From: Erythrobacter sp. JK5
GTDB lineage: Bacteria; Pseudomonadota; Alphaproteobacteria; Sphingomonadales; Sphingomonadaceae
NCBI RefSeq assembly: GCF_018205975.1
Contig: NZ_CP073577.1
Span: 1-64,000 of the forward strand
Direction of reading: 5' to 3'
DNA length: 64,000 nucleotides
Part shown: positions 15,795 through 26,600 of the stretch, one piece after another
How the letters are laid out: every line of letters starts with the position of its first letter
How positions within the stretch are numbered: the stretch's first letter is position 1
Notes under the pieces: model-generated
What the model was told of the DNA's origin: nothing
Databases searched by the model: none
The model's input: the letters and a program-made list of their open reading frames with translations, nothing else
Made by a program: the position numbers and the translations under genes

Positions 15795-17897
15795 TTAATC
15801 TTCGATGTCGTCGTCCACGTCGCCGGGCCTGGCGCCTTTGGCCCCGTCGGCCAGCTGCGGGCGCGGATCGGGCATCTCGGCGCGGCGATCGCCGGTCTTC
15901 AGATAGGTATCCAACCAGCGCATCATCCGCAGATTGTAGTCGTAGCGGCTGGCTGCGAGCCGGTTGCCGTGGCCTTCGCCCGGATAGAACACCATCCGCA
16001 CCGGCACATCGGGCTTGCGTACCTTGAGCGAACGGTAAAGCTCCAGGCTCTGGCCCGGATCGACGCGTGTGTCGTCCTCGCCATGCATGATCAGGGTTGG
16101 CGTGTTGGCCTTGTCGACGTGATAGACCGGCGAGACTTCGAGCATCTTGGTCCAGTTGTCCCACGGCCATGCGCGGCTGTGGACGTTGTACATTTCGTAC
16201 GGGATGTCCCCGGTGCCGAACTTGCTGACCTGGTTGGAAATGCCGACGAACATCACGCTCGCGGCATATTCGCTCGAGTAGTAGGTCGCGCCCCAGGCGC
16301 TGGCGTAGCCGCCATAGGACCCGCCGGTGATGCCGGTGCGATCGGGATCGGCGATGCCTTCGGCGACCAGCGCCTTCTTCGCATCGACGATGTCGCGGAA
16401 TTCGGGGTCGGTGTAGCGGCCCTGATGCTGCTTGGCGAAGGCCACGCCGTACCCGGTCGACCCGCGATAATTGGGCAGGAACACGGCATAGCCCTGTCCG
16501 GCGGCGACCTGCCCCGGCTTGGAATAGGCGGTCTGCCAGCCGTTGCTCTCGTGCGCTTCGGGACCGCCATGGACGTTCATGATCGTCGGTGCCCCGCCTT
16601 CGGGCACGCCGCCCACAGGCAGGATCAGCACGCCTTCGACCTGCTGCCCGTCGGTTGCGGTGTAGGTGTAGGTGCGCTGTTCGCCGAAATCGATGTCGCT
16701 GAGCCAGGGGTTGTGGCTGGTCCAGCGTTCGAAGCGCTTGCCCTTGAGAACGAACAGTTCGGTCGGGTGGGTCGCCGAGTCGGCTGCAACTGCGATCGTT
16801 TCGCTGGCGCCGGTGGTCGATTCCACGCGGGTCAGGATCAGCTCGCCCGGATCGATCTCCTGATGCACCGAGCCATCGGGATTGTAGATTCGCAGCAGCG
16901 ATTGCGCACCGACATGGACCACGGCGGCCAACCGCCCGTCGCCCAGCCACTCGGTATCGACCACCGCCTCGGTGGCACCGGCATTGAGCGGATAGAAAGA
17001 CCCGTCCGTGGTGCTCGCGAAATGCAGCGTCGTTGCGGCCGGATCGTTCATGTCCACACCGGCGATCAACGATAGAACGTCGCCGCCGGGCGATATCTCG
17101 ACATCGTCGATCTTGCCCGGCGTCGCGACTTCCGCGCGAACGGTGCCGGTGGCCAGGTCGATAATGTTGACCCGCTTCTTGGTGTAACTGTCGTCGACCA
17201 ACGGGGTCGGTGCGGTCTCGACGATCGCGAACGAGCCGTCGCGCGCCACATCGAAGGCGCTGACGAAACCGGGCAAGGCGATCTCGCGCGGGTTCTCGTC
17301 CACGTCCCCGCCCGTCGCCGGAACGGTGACCGCAAACATGCGCGCAGGCTTGAATTCTTCCTCGTAGACCTTCGCGTTGAACCCGGCCTTTGATTGCTTG
17401 GTGCGCTGCTTGTCCTCGGCGGCATCGGCCAGCAGGTAAAGCGTCCGGCCGTCGGGGCTGAAACGGTACGAATTGACGTTCGCTTCGTCGATCGCGGCGA
17501 GCTTCGCGTAGGTGCCGCCGTCCACCGGTACGCCCCACACCGCGCGCTTTTCGTCTTCCTTGGCCCACAGGAAGGTGACCATCCGCCCGTCGGGCGAGAA
17601 GGCGACGCCGCCCGGGCTCACGTCGTCGGGCAGGAAGGCGCGCGACACGTCGGGCGCGGTGGCGATCTTGAGTTCGGACTTGAATCCGCCATTGTCTTCG
17701 CCCTCGGTCACGTCGGGCAGGCTCGAGGTCGTGTAGGCGATCCGCGTGCCATCGGGGGATACCGCCATGGTGCCGACGCTCTCCAGCTTGGCGACATCTT
17801 CGGGCGTCATCGGGCGTGCCTGCGCGGTCGCGGCGAGCGAGACCGATGCGAGCAGCGTGGCAGTGATGGCGATAGACTTGGCGTGCGACCCGGTCAT
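15795..17897 (-). CDS. Secreted S9 family prolyl-oligopeptidase-type peptidase
   Basis: About 700 residues. A signal peptide (SIAITATLLASVSLAATAQA) leads into a beta-propeller with repeated SPDG motifs (MAVSPDGTRIAY, VAFSPDGRMVTF, YRFSPDGRTLYL). The C-terminal alpha/beta-hydrolase domain has the nucleophile in TGGSYGGYASAW, the Asp in HGEDDTRVDPGQS and the His in GEGHGNRL. The family removes dipeptides or cleaves short peptides, here in the periplasm. I start at the ATG at 17897, which opens the signal peptide; the frame runs 17 residues further. It ends with an acidic tail (GDVDDDIED). The divergent gene encodes a secreted amidohydrolase of the prolidase type, suggesting shared peptide use. 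Confidence 0.92.
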   Translation of the reverse strand: MTGSHAKSIAITATLLASVSLAATAQARPMTPEDVAKLESVGTMAVSPDGTRIAYTTSSLPDVTEGEDNGGFKSELKIATAPDVSRAFLPDDVSPGGVAFSPDGRMVTFLWAKEDEKRAVWGVPVDGGTYAKLAAIDEANVNSYRFSPDGRTLYLLADAAEDKQRTKQSKAGFNAKVYEEEFKPARMFAVTVPATGGDVDENPREIALPGFVSAFDVARDGSFAIVETAPTPLVDDSYTKKRVNIIDLATGTVRAEVATPGKIDDVEISPGGDVLSLIAGVDMNDPAATTLHFASTTDGSFYPLNAGATEAVVDTEWLGDGRLAAVVHVGAQSLLRIYNPDGSVHQEIDPGELILTRVESTTGASETIAVAADSATHPTELFVLKGKRFERWTSHNPWLSDIDFGEQRTYTYTATDGQQVEGVLILPVGGVPEGGAPTIMNVHGGPEAHESNGWQTAYSKPGQVAAGQGYAVFLPNYRGSTGYGVAFAKQHQGRYTDPEFRDIVDAKKALVAEGIADPDRTGITGGSYGGYASAWGATYYSSEYAASVMFVGISNQVSKFGTGDIPYEMYNVHSRAWPWDNWTKMLEVSPVYHVDKANTPTLIMHGEDDTRVDPGQSLELYRSLKVRKPDVPVRMVFYPGEGHGNRLAASRYDYNLRMMRWLDTYLKTGDRRAEMPDPRPQLADGAKGARPGDVDDDIED

Positions 17898-18050
17898 GAG
17901 AATGTTGTCCCTGAGTGGTTGAATGTTGCGCATCTCCATAACGGTCATGACGCATAAGGCAAACCGGGGCGATACACCCTTGCTGACGGGTTTGGTGCTT
18001 GTGCTGCCCGCCTGGGCGCGTCATCAGGACGGCGAAGGGAGAGTGACCTG

Positions 18051-19357
18051 ATGAAGTTCCTGACGAAACTGGCCGGTGCCGCAGCAGCACTGGCAGCGGG
18101 ATTGGCAATGCCCGCAGCGGCTGAAACCATCGTGATCGAGGCTGGAAGCGTTATCCTCGACGCCAACAGCGCGCCGACCGGCCCGGCCACGATCGTGGTG
18201 GAAGACGGCAGGATCGCAGAGATCATCACCGATGGCGACCGCCGGACAGCCACCGAATCGGCGCTCGCCGCCGCCGGACACCGGGTCATTGACCTGTCCG
18301 ACAGGACCGTGCTGCCCGGCCTGATCGACCTGCACACGCACCTGTCGGGCGATCCCTCGGGCGAGTTCTGGCGCGCCGCGACCACGCCGCCGGAATATTA
18401 CACGCTGATCGCGGCCAAGAACGCGCGGATCACCGCGCTCGCGGGCTTCACCACGGTGCGGGACCTCGGTTCGCGGACCGATCAGGTCACCCAGATGCTG
18501 CGCCGCGCGACCGCCGAAGGGATCGTGCCCGGTCCGCGCATCGTCACCAGCGCGCGCACCATCGCCATCGTCGGCGGGCATGGCGACACCAACGGATTTA
18601 TCGAGCATGTGAACGACGCGATCGGATCGGACTACACCTGCACCGGCGCAGTCGAATGCGCGGAGATGGTGCGCAAGGCGTCCAAATACGGCGCCGACCT
18701 GATCAAGATCACCGCCACCGGCGGCGTTCTCTCGCAGCAGGGCAGGGGCTGGAGGAGCACTTCACCGCCGAGGAAATGAAGGCGATCGTCGAGACCGCCA
18801 GACTGCTCGGCCTGAAGGTTGCCGCTCACGCGCACGGCGCGCGCGGGATCGAAGCGGCGGCCAAGGCAGGCGTCCACACGATCGAGCACGGCACCTATAT
18901 CGACGAGGCCGCTGCAACCGCGATGAAGGCCAGCGGCACCACTTTGGTCCCCACGCTGATGGCGTTCGAAGGGATCAGGAAGAATGTCGGAACCGGCTAT
19001 TACACCCCTGTCGTGGACGACAAGATCCGTGCGGTGAGCGAGGTCGCCGATACGATCGTCCAGCGCGCACGGCGCTATGGCGTCAAGATCGCGTTCGGCA
19101 CCGATGCAGGCGTGTTCCCGCATGGCGAGAATGCGGGCGAGTTCGCGCTGATGGTGAAAGGCGGAATGTCCAACCGCGAGGCGCTGGCCGCAGCGACCAA
19201 CATTGCGGCGCAGATCATCGGCATGGAGAACGAGATCGGCAAAATCGCGGTCGGCTATTCGGCGGACATCATCGCGGTCGGTGGCAATCCGCTCGACGAT
19301 GTGACCGTCCTCGAGAATGTCGATTTCGTCATGGTGCGAGGACGGGTCATCGAATGA
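18051..19357 (+). pseudogene. Secreted amidohydrolase (imidazolonepropionase-like), frameshifted
   Basis: The first part (18051 to about 18748) encodes a signal peptide (LAGAAAALAAGLAMPAAAE) and an amidohydrolase N-terminus with metal ligands in LIDLHTHLSG. The frame then ends at 18779. The rest continues one frame over to 19357 with EEHFTAEEMKAIV, KVAAHAHGARG, IEHGTYID and FGTDAGVFPHGENA, which supply the remaining metal ligands. Adding one G to the GGGG run at 18745-18748 restores SQQGRGLEEHFT and one 435-residue protein like COG1228 Xaa-Pro/aryl-dipeptidase-type hydrolases. It is therefore a pseudogene, a sequencing error or a slippage site. The stop overlaps the next start (ATGA). Confidence 0.88.
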
Positions 19358-20289
19358 TCCGAGTCATGATTGCGGCGGCCGCCGTGATGGCGACGCCCGC
19401 CGCCGGACAGGAGCCCTGCCAGCGCGAGCTGGTTGTGCTGGGTGCAGGCCAGGATGCGGGCGCGCCGCAGATCGGCAACGCGGATGACGATGGTCCGCGT
19501 CTGATGCCGTCTTCGCTTGGTGTGATCGACCGCGAGAACGGGCAGCGGTTCCTGTTCGACGCCACACCGGCGATTACGGAACAGCTGGCGCTGCTCGATC
19601 GGCTGGAGCCGCCTGCCAGGGGCCTTGGCATCGACGGCATATTCCTGACCCACGCGCATTTCGGGCACTATCTCGGCCTTGCATGGCTCGGGCGCGAAGC
19701 GGCGAACACGCAGGGCGCGCCGGTGTTCGCAATGCCGCGCATGGCTCAATTCCTGCGCAGCAACGGCCCGTGGAACCAGCTCGTCGAACTGGGCAATATC
19801 GCCCTCACCGAGATGGACGCGGAAAGCTTCACGGTCATCAGCGACGATTTCGGCGTGCTGCCGATCGTGGTCCCGCATCGCGATGAATATTCCGAGACGG
19901 TCGGGTTCCTCATCATGACGCCCGACAAGCGAGCGCTCTATCTGCCCGACATCGATCACTGGGAAGGGCTGGAGGAAGCGACCAACCAGTCGCTTGCGGA
20001 TTTTCTGGCCGCTTTCGATTATGCCTTTATCGACGCGACCTTTTGGGACGACAACGAGCTGCCGGGGCGCGACATGTCCGAGATCCCGCATCCGCGCGTC
20101 AAGGCGACGATGGACCGCTTGCAGGACCTGCCAGCCAGCGAGCGGGCCAAGGTCCACTTCATCCACATGAACCACACCAACCCGATCCGCGATCCGTCGA
20201 GTACAGAGAGCCGCGAGGTCGAAACGCGCGGGTTCAACGTGGCGCGCCGCGGCGATCGGGTCTGCCTGTCGGAGCAGCGCGAGCCCTGA
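19354..20289 (+). CDS. Secreted PqqB-like metallo-beta-lactamase-fold hydrolase
   Basis: 311 residues. A short signal peptide (AAAAVMATPAAGQ) is followed by ELVVLGAGQDAGAPQIGN and later FLFDATP, features of PqqB-like MBL-fold proteins. The metal motif reads THAHFGHYLGL rather than the full HxHxDH, as in PqqB relatives. DIDHWEG and HFIHMNHTNPIRD supply further His and Asp. The actual reaction is unknown, and no other pqq genes lie nearby, so I do not propose PQQ synthesis. The start overlaps the amidohydrolase stop by four bases, so they form an operon of secreted hydrolases. Confidence 0.85.
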   Translation: MIRVMIAAAAVMATPAAGQEPCQRELVVLGAGQDAGAPQIGNADDDGPRLMPSSLGVIDRENGQRFLFDATPAITEQLALLDRLEPPARGLGIDGIFLTHAHFGHYLGLAWLGREAANTQGAPVFAMPRMAQFLRSNGPWNQLVELGNIALTEMDAESFTVISDDFGVLPIVVPHRDEYSETVGFLIMTPDKRALYLPDIDHWEGLEEATNQSLADFLAAFDYAFIDATFWDDNELPGRDMSEIPHPRVKATMDRLQDLPASERAKVHFIHMNHTNPIRDPSSTESREVETRGFNVARRGDRVCLSEQREP

Positions 20290-20314
20290 AGCCCCGCGCG
20301 GCTCCCAATCAGGC

Positions 20315-22021
20315 CTAGAACCCGAACAGTACAGTGGCGCGGCTACCGATGTCGCCATCGGCCGTATTGCCGCTGAAACCCGCCGACAGGTACACATCGG
20401 GCGCGATCTCTCCGGTCAGGTTGCCTGCGATCGCCTGTTCGCCGCGATAGTTCGCGACCGACACCGACAGCGAGATCTGCTTGCCCGGAGCAATCGCCGG
20501 ACCGCCCATCGCCATCGCCGCCGCGATCCCGCCGCGGGTGCGTTCGTCGAGATCGTCGAGCTGGAACTCCAGCCCGGTCAGGCGCCCGTCGAGCGCGAGG
20601 ACATTGTTTTCGAGCGCCCCGAACTGCGCGTCGGTCACCTGCGCGAGCGCATTCATCGATACCCGGATGTTGTCGACCGACGCTGCCGTAGCCACCGTTT
20701 GCCGCCCGAGCACACCGTTGCCGTCCACCGTCACTGCCTCGACCGGCCCCTGCTGCGCGGCGGTCGAGGCGGCGATATCGCCGATCCGCACCGCGCTGCC
20801 CGCGCCGCCCAGTGTGACCTGGTTGTCCGCCGTCGTCGTCGCATTCGCGCCGATCGCGGTCGAGCCGTTCTGCGTTACCGTCGCGCCCGCACCGATCGCG
20901 GTCGAATTGGCAAAGCTTGCTCCGATCTGGGTGACGCTGGCACCGTTGCCGATCGCGACCGAATTGGTCCCGTCCGCACCCGCACCCGCGCCGATCGCCA
21001 CCGCGCGGTCTGCGCGCGCTGTCGCATCGAACCCGATGGCGGTGGATTCGATCCCGGTCGCTTCGGTCGAGAACCCGATCGCGGTCGCGCGCACTTCCGG
21101 TGCGAAGGCGGTGTAGCCGATCGCCGTCGCAAACAGGCCGCGCGACTGGGCGAAGCCGCCGACGGCAAGCGCGCCGGTCTCGGTGGCACCTGCTCCGGCA
21201 CCGGTCGCGGTCGCCTGGATCCCGGCCGCATTGGCCTGGAAGCCCAGAGCGGTCGCCTGCACGTTCGACGCAGCGGCCTGATCGCCCAGCGCCGCGGCCG
21301 AGACGTCGGTCGCAGACGCATTCGGACCGATCGCGATCGCATGGTCCGCAGCGACAGTGGCGGAGCGACCGAGCGCGAGACCGCCAAGACCGGTCGAACT
21401 CGCCGCCATTCCCAGCGCAATCGCGCCGTCTTGCGAAGCGAGAGAGTCGGCGCCGAAGGCGATCGATCCCGCACCCAGCGCCTGCGCTCCCAGCGTGTCC
21501 GCATCGTTCGAGGAATCGCCGCCCACCGCGATCGCGCCGTCCGCCGATGCCAGGGTGGCGCGTCCTACCGCGAGCGCGGACGAAGCCGTGGCGAGCGAGG
21601 TGCTGCCGATCGCCACCGCATAGTTGGCCGCTGTCACGCGCGCGTTGAAGCCCAGCGCAACCCCGCCTTCGGTGTCGCCGGTTACCTGCGCGCTGGCGCC
21701 GATCGCGGTGTTGAGACCGAACGTGCCCGAAGCATTGGCGTTGCTGCCGAGCGCGGTGTTCCCGCCATTCGCCCCGCTCGCATTGGCGGCAAACCCGATC
21801 GCGGTGGAGGATGGCCCGGTGGCATCGGCCCCGACTCCGCAGGCGAGTCGTTCGTCGATCCCGTCGCTCGCTGCCCCGCCATCGGTGTCGAGCGTGTCGT
21901 CGGCGACCCCGTTGTCGTTCGTGTCGAGCAGGCAGTCATCGGCCGTGGCAGGACTCGCCAGGAGCGCGCCGGAGCACGCGGCGAGAAGGAGCGCCATCTG
22001 GCGGCTGTTGGATTGGAGCAT
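20315..22021 (-). CDS. Trimeric autotransporter adhesin 1 (YadA/Hia-like)
   Basis: 568 residues. Signal peptide (MALLLAACSGALLASPATA), then a short module with two Cys (DDCLLDTNDNGVADD ... RLACG). The head consists of about 14-residue YadA-type repeats of the AIAIG/ALG xxAxAxG kind with Asp-rich inserts. The conserved neck is NQVTLGGAGSAVRIGDI plus VTVDGNGVLGRQ. A short coiled coil (ALENNVLALDGRLTGLEF) leads to a four-strand anchor ending VLFGF. Three copies would build one outer-membrane barrel displaying the head. The anchor is the GGIAAAMAMG type shared with adhesin 3. It is the smallest of five paralogues and is divergent from the FG-GAP lipoprotein. Confidence 0.9.
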   Translation of the reverse strand: MLQSNSRQMALLLAACSGALLASPATADDCLLDTNDNGVADDTLDTDGGAASDGIDERLACGVGADATGPSSTAIGFAANASGANGGNTALGSNANASGTFGLNTAIGASAQVTGDTEGGVALGFNARVTAANYAVAIGSTSLATASSALAVGRATLASADGAIAVGGDSSNDADTLGAQALGAGSIAFGADSLASQDGAIALGMAASSTGLGGLALGRSATVAADHAIAIGPNASATDVSAAALGDQAAASNVQATALGFQANAAGIQATATGAGAGATETGALAVGGFAQSRGLFATAIGYTAFAPEVRATAIGFSTEATGIESTAIGFDATARADRAVAIGAGAGADGTNSVAIGNGASVTQIGASFANSTAIGAGATVTQNGSTAIGANATTTADNQVTLGGAGSAVRIGDIAASTAAQQGPVEAVTVDGNGVLGRQTVATAASVDNIRVSMNALAQVTDAQFGALENNVLALDGRLTGLEFQLDDLDERTRGGIAAAMAMGGPAIAPGKQISLSVSVANYRGEQAIAGNLTGEIAPDVYLSAGFSGNTADGDIGSRATVLFGF

Positions 22022-22161
22022 TTTCGTACCCTCGCAAGTTTCACCCTCTGTCCACCTTGCGCAACCCTATCGGAAGCCGCACTCCGGGCGAAGCACGATT
22101 GCAAAATCCCCGGCGGCCTGAAACATTGCCTGTCTCGCATTTACGATTCTGGCGGCGCAAA

Positions 22162-23589
22162 GTGGCTCTCGATTTTCGGAAACCGTTTACCGGCGGATTG
22201 ACCGCATGCGGATTACTGCTGGCGAGCTGCGGCAGCGACGAGCCGCAGCTATCCTCCGGCGAAGTCGAGCGCTTCGCTGCGGCGATCGGCAATCAGCGGG
22301 CGGTGCAAGTCCAATCGACCGCAGAAGCGTTCACCTGTTCGACGCCGCAACCCGAATTGCCGCCGGTCGGCACGATCGATTCGGCCGCAATCCCGCTCGT
22401 TCGGGCCGATCTGCGCACGGTCCCGCCGACCGTGCTGCCTTTCACACCGGTCGAGATCGCCTCGGGGTTTACCTATCTCTACGGGATAGAAACCGCCGAT
22501 TACGATTGCGATGGCGAATGGGATGTCAGCCTGTTCAATTCATGGACCGGGCTCTCGCCCGATCCTCGCGGAGCTGTAGGGTTCAACTACTCGGCGGCCG
22601 GCGGGCTTGAGCAGATCACCGATCGCGACACGTGGCCCGGCCTGATCCAGACCGGGCTGTATCTGTTCGAACGGCACAAGGCGCTCGATATCAATGGCGA
22701 CGGGTTTCTCGACATCGTCGGCGCAGGCAATTCCAACGAGGCGTTCATCGCGTACCTCAACCCCGGAGCGACCGATCCCGCTGCGCGCTGGGAAAGGCGC
22801 TATCTTCACACCTTTTCGCCGGGGCCGATCAATCTGGCGATACACGACATGGACGGCGACGGGCTGGAGGACGTCGTGATCTCGCTGCGCATCAACAGCG
22901 GTGGGCCTGCGAACGCGGTAGGCGGGCTGGGCTGGCTCAAGAATCCCGGCCCCCAGAGCTCCGAACGCTGGCTCAAGCGCACGATCGGTCCGTCCGACGA
23001 CCTGCTCGACCCCCGTAACCTGCACGTTGCGGATTTCGACGGCAACGGCCATCCCGATGTCTATGTCAGCGACGCGCGCACGGGCCTCGCATCGACCTAT
23101 TTTCAGACCCCGGCCGGCACGTGGGAGCGGGACCGGATCGCGATCGGTTCGATCAACGGCCATTTCGGTGCCGCGATCGACGAGCAGAACGATGGCGTCC
23201 CGGAAATCGTCCAGCCGATCTTTCAGGGCATCCGTTATCTTCGGTTCGACGAGACAGCGCGCAGCTGGACCTTCCAGACGATCGCGTCCTTCACCATCGA
23301 GGAAAATCCGCTGTACATCGCCGATATCGCGCTCAGCGACATGGATCGCGACGGCCTGACGGACATCGTGTTCAGCGTCGGCTCGCTGTCGACCAGTGCC
23401 ACCGCCCCCCGGCGCGGCGGCATCTTCCTGATGCGGGCGGCGAACAACTGGCAGGTCGAAGCGGTGGCGCAGGCGACCAGCTCGGTGGTCGAACTGAAGC
23501 TGGTCGATTTCGACCGCGACGGGGACACCGATATCGTCGCGAATTTCGAATATCCCGAGAACAAGGCAATCATCTACTACCGCAACTGA
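22162..23589 (+). CDS. FG-GAP/VCBS repeat lipoprotein
   Basis: About 475 residues. I start at GTG 22162, since no ATG lies in frame before the lipobox; a TTG 33 bases upstream is an alternative. The N-terminus GGLTACGLLLASCGSDEP is a lipoprotein signal with the acylated Cys after LLAS. Seven Ca-binding-type loops follow: DYDCDGEWD, DINGDGFLD, DMDGDGLED, DFDGNGHPD, DEQNDGVPE, DMDRDGLTD and DFDRDGDTD, the integrin-like FG-GAP/VCBS beta-propeller pattern. It should be a surface or periplasmic propeller binding calcium; the ligand is unknown. It lies within the adhesin cluster, divergent from adhesin 1, and converges with adhesin 2 over a strong terminator. Confidence 0.85.
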   Translation: MALDFRKPFTGGLTACGLLLASCGSDEPQLSSGEVERFAAAIGNQRAVQVQSTAEAFTCSTPQPELPPVGTIDSAAIPLVRADLRTVPPTVLPFTPVEIASGFTYLYGIETADYDCDGEWDVSLFNSWTGLSPDPRGAVGFNYSAAGGLEQITDRDTWPGLIQTGLYLFERHKALDINGDGFLDIVGAGNSNEAFIAYLNPGATDPAARWERRYLHTFSPGPINLAIHDMDGDGLEDVVISLRINSGGPANAVGGLGWLKNPGPQSSERWLKRTIGPSDDLLDPRNLHVADFDGNGHPDVYVSDARTGLASTYFQTPAGTWERDRIAIGSINGHFGAAIDEQNDGVPEIVQPIFQGIRYLRFDETARSWTFQTIASFTIEENPLYIADIALSDMDRDGLTDIVFSVGSLSTSATAPRRGGIFLMRAANNWQVEAVAQATSSVVELKLVDFDRDGDTDIVANFEYPENKAIIYYRN

Positions 23590-23594
23590 TCCAT

Positions 23595-23623
23595 GCAGCC
23601 GGGGGATGCGCACCCCCGGCTGC
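23595..23623. terminator. Bidirectional terminator hairpin
   Basis: A perfect 11-bp stem, GCAGCCGGGGG (23595-23605) and CCCCCGGCTGC (23613-23623), with a 7-base loop. It sits in the 41-base gap between the convergent FG-GAP and adhesin 2 genes, so it can serve both. Confidence 0.75.
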
Positions 23624-23630
23624 CGGGATT

Positions 23631-26600
23631 TCAGAACTCCCCGGCTACCCCGGCGCGCACGCTGGTGGAATTGCCGCCGGCATAGGTAACGCCGGCGGTG
23701 ATCGCGAAATCGCCTTCGAAGCGGTGCATCAGGCCGAGCGACACCCCGACTTCGCCGCGGTAGGTCGCGACGTTGCTGGCGTAGCTGGTGCGTCCGGCTT
23801 CGCTGGGGAAGTGCGGGTTGGCCTGCGCCGCGATCGAGGCGATCCCGCGCTGGGCATCGCGGTCGATCGTGTCGGTGAGGTCGAACAGCGTCCCGACCTG
23901 CCCTTCGAGCGTGGTCACCCGGCCCGAGAGCGCGGTGAACTGCGCGTCGGTGATCGCCGAGAGCGCGTTCATCGAGATCCGGACATTGTCGACCGAGGCG
24001 GCGGTGGCGACGCTCTGGCGGCCGAGAATGCCGTTGCCGTCGACCGTCACCGCCTGGACCGGGCCGGACTGCGCGGCGGTGGAGGCGGCGATGTCGCCGA
24101 TCCGCACCGCGCTGCCGCTGCCGCCCAGCGTAACCTGATTGGCGGCGGTGGTGGTCGCACCCTTGCCGATCGCGGTCGAGCCCGATTGCGCCGCGATTGC
24201 ACCCGACCCGACAGCCGCCGAATCCGCCCCTTGCGCCCGCGTGCCGAAGCCGATCGCCGTCGCCCTTTCGTTGGTGGCCTGCGCGGTGTTGCCGATCGCG
24301 GTGGCGCGGTCCGCCGGGGCGAAGCTCTGGTAGCCGAGCGAGGTCGAGAACGAGCCGCGGGCATCCGAGAACGCCCCGAAGGCGAGCGCGCCGACGCCAT
24401 TCGCGCGCGAACCTGCACCGACGGCAGTCGACTGCACACCGGTTGCGGTCGTACCCGCGCCGAGCGCCGTGGTGTTCAGGCCCGAAGAGAACGCATCGGC
24501 CCCGACCGAAGTGGTCTGCGTGCCGAGCGCCTGGGCGCCGAGCCTCCCGCTGGGATCAGCGTCGTTCCCGTCACCGCCCAGAGCAAGCGAACCCACTCCG
24601 GTTGCCTGAGCGCGATAGCCAACTGCGCTGGACATTTCCGCCGTGGCCCGCGCACCGACGCCATTGGCAGTTCCAAAGGCCCCAATCGCTTCAGCGACAG
24701 CCCCGGTCGCGGTAGAAAAGAGGGCGGTGGCCTGTGCGCCTACTCCCAATGCAGTGCTTGTTTCACCACTCGCAACCGCGTCTCCTCCAACCGCCGTACC
24801 GTTTAGTCCGCCAGCACTGGCTCGGTCACCGATGGCTGTTGTGAAACCGTTCGACGCAACGCTATCGCCGCCAAGGGCCACCGCATTGTTCCCGGTCGCG
24901 CTCGCAGCAGCGCCGGTCGTGCTCACGGCGAGGAAGGCGCTGCCGCCTCCGCCGCCGGAAACGCCTGCGATGGCGGAGGTAAGCTGGTCGAGATTGACCG
25001 CGTCGGTGCCATTCACGGCCTGCGCTACGTTGACGATCCGCCGCTTGATGACGTCATTCCCGACCGAGACCGTATTCACCTCTGTCGCGACCGACTCCGA
25101 ACCGAGCGCGACCGAATCCTCCGCGAACGCACCGGCGCCGAAGCCGATTGCAATTGCCTCGGTGGCTTGCGTGTTCGCGCTCGGCCCGATCGCGATTCCG
25201 GCAAAACCGTTTGTCGCGCTCGACGATTCGCCGATCGAAATGTTCACGCTGCCATCGGCGTTGGCGAGCGTGCCGATCGCGACCGATGATCCGCCGCTCG
25301 CGCTCGCGCGGTCGCCCAGTGCGGTAGCGCCGTTGGCGCTCGAGGAAGCGTTTTCGCCGATCGCGATGCTGCGGTCGTTGAGGGCGCTGGCGAGGTTGCC
25401 GGTGGCGACGCTGCCTGCGCCGACAGCGCTGGAATTCCCGCCGATGGCGATGGCGTCGTTGCCGCTCGCGTTTGCAGCGGTGCCGGTGGAATTCACGTCG
25501 AGATAGGTGCTCCCACCTCCCCCACCGGATACTCCCGCGATCGCACTGTTGAGCTGTGCCAGGTTCACGGCGTCGGTGTCCTGGGTGCCTGCCGCCACGT
25601 TGATGATCTGCCTTTGCCCGCCGACACCCGTGCTCCCGACGGAGACCGCATTCGCCCGATCCGCATTCGATCCCGAGCCCAAGGCCACGGAGTTGTCAGC
25701 CGTCGCGTTCGCGTTGGCCCCGAGCGCGACCGCGTTCGTTCCCGAAGCGGCGGCCGGTCCAGCGGCGCTGTTCACGACGAGGAAGGGCGTGCCGCCGGCT
25801 GTCACGTTGGTGATCGCGGTGTTCAACTGGCCGAGGGTAACCGCGTCGGATGAACTTGTGCCATCCGCGACGTTCACGATCCGACGCTTGCTGCCTGCGT
25901 TCCCGACCGAGACGGTGTTGGCTTGATCCGCGACCGATGCCGCGCCAAGGGCTATCGAGTTCTCGGCTGAAGCGGAGGCATCGGCACCCAAGGCTACTGC
26001 ATTGAGCGCACTGGCCGTCGCGCCAAACAGGCCTGCGGTGTCGTCGTCCGGACCATCGCCGCCCAGAGCGACCGCACCTGCGGCCGTTGCCTGCGCGCTC
26101 TCGCCGACGGCGGTCGACCCGTTTGCGGTTGCGTCCGCACCGACGCCGACGGCGGTTGCGGCTTCGTCTGTGGCCTCGGCGAAACTACCAAGCGCCGTCG
26201 CGAAATCTCCCGTTCCATCGGCACCGAAGCCCGCTGCGGTGGCAAACCGGTTTGTCGCCGTGGATTGGGCGCCAATTGTGAGAGCGCCTTCGCCAACCGC
26301 CGATGCCGAACCGCCGATTGCAATCGCAAAGTTCGGTATCTCAAGATTGACGCCCGTGTTTGCGCCTTGTCCAATTGCGATGTTCTGCAGGCCTTCGGCC
26401 GTCGACTGCTGACCCAGCGCGACAGCGCCGACGCCGCCGCTGCGCGATAGCCGCCCGATTGCGATGGCACCGGTATTGCCGGAAGATGCGCCATCGCTGC
26501 TCCCGGCTCCGCCGCCGATGGCGATGGAGCCTTCGGTTGCGGCAAAAGTGCCAAAACCCAGCGCGAGCGAGCCTGCGCCTCGAGAGCTTGAAAGAAACCC

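Noticed and set aside
19354..20289. PQQ biosynthesis (pqqB)
   Set aside because: The protein is exported, the metal motif differs and no pqqA, C, D or E lies nearby.
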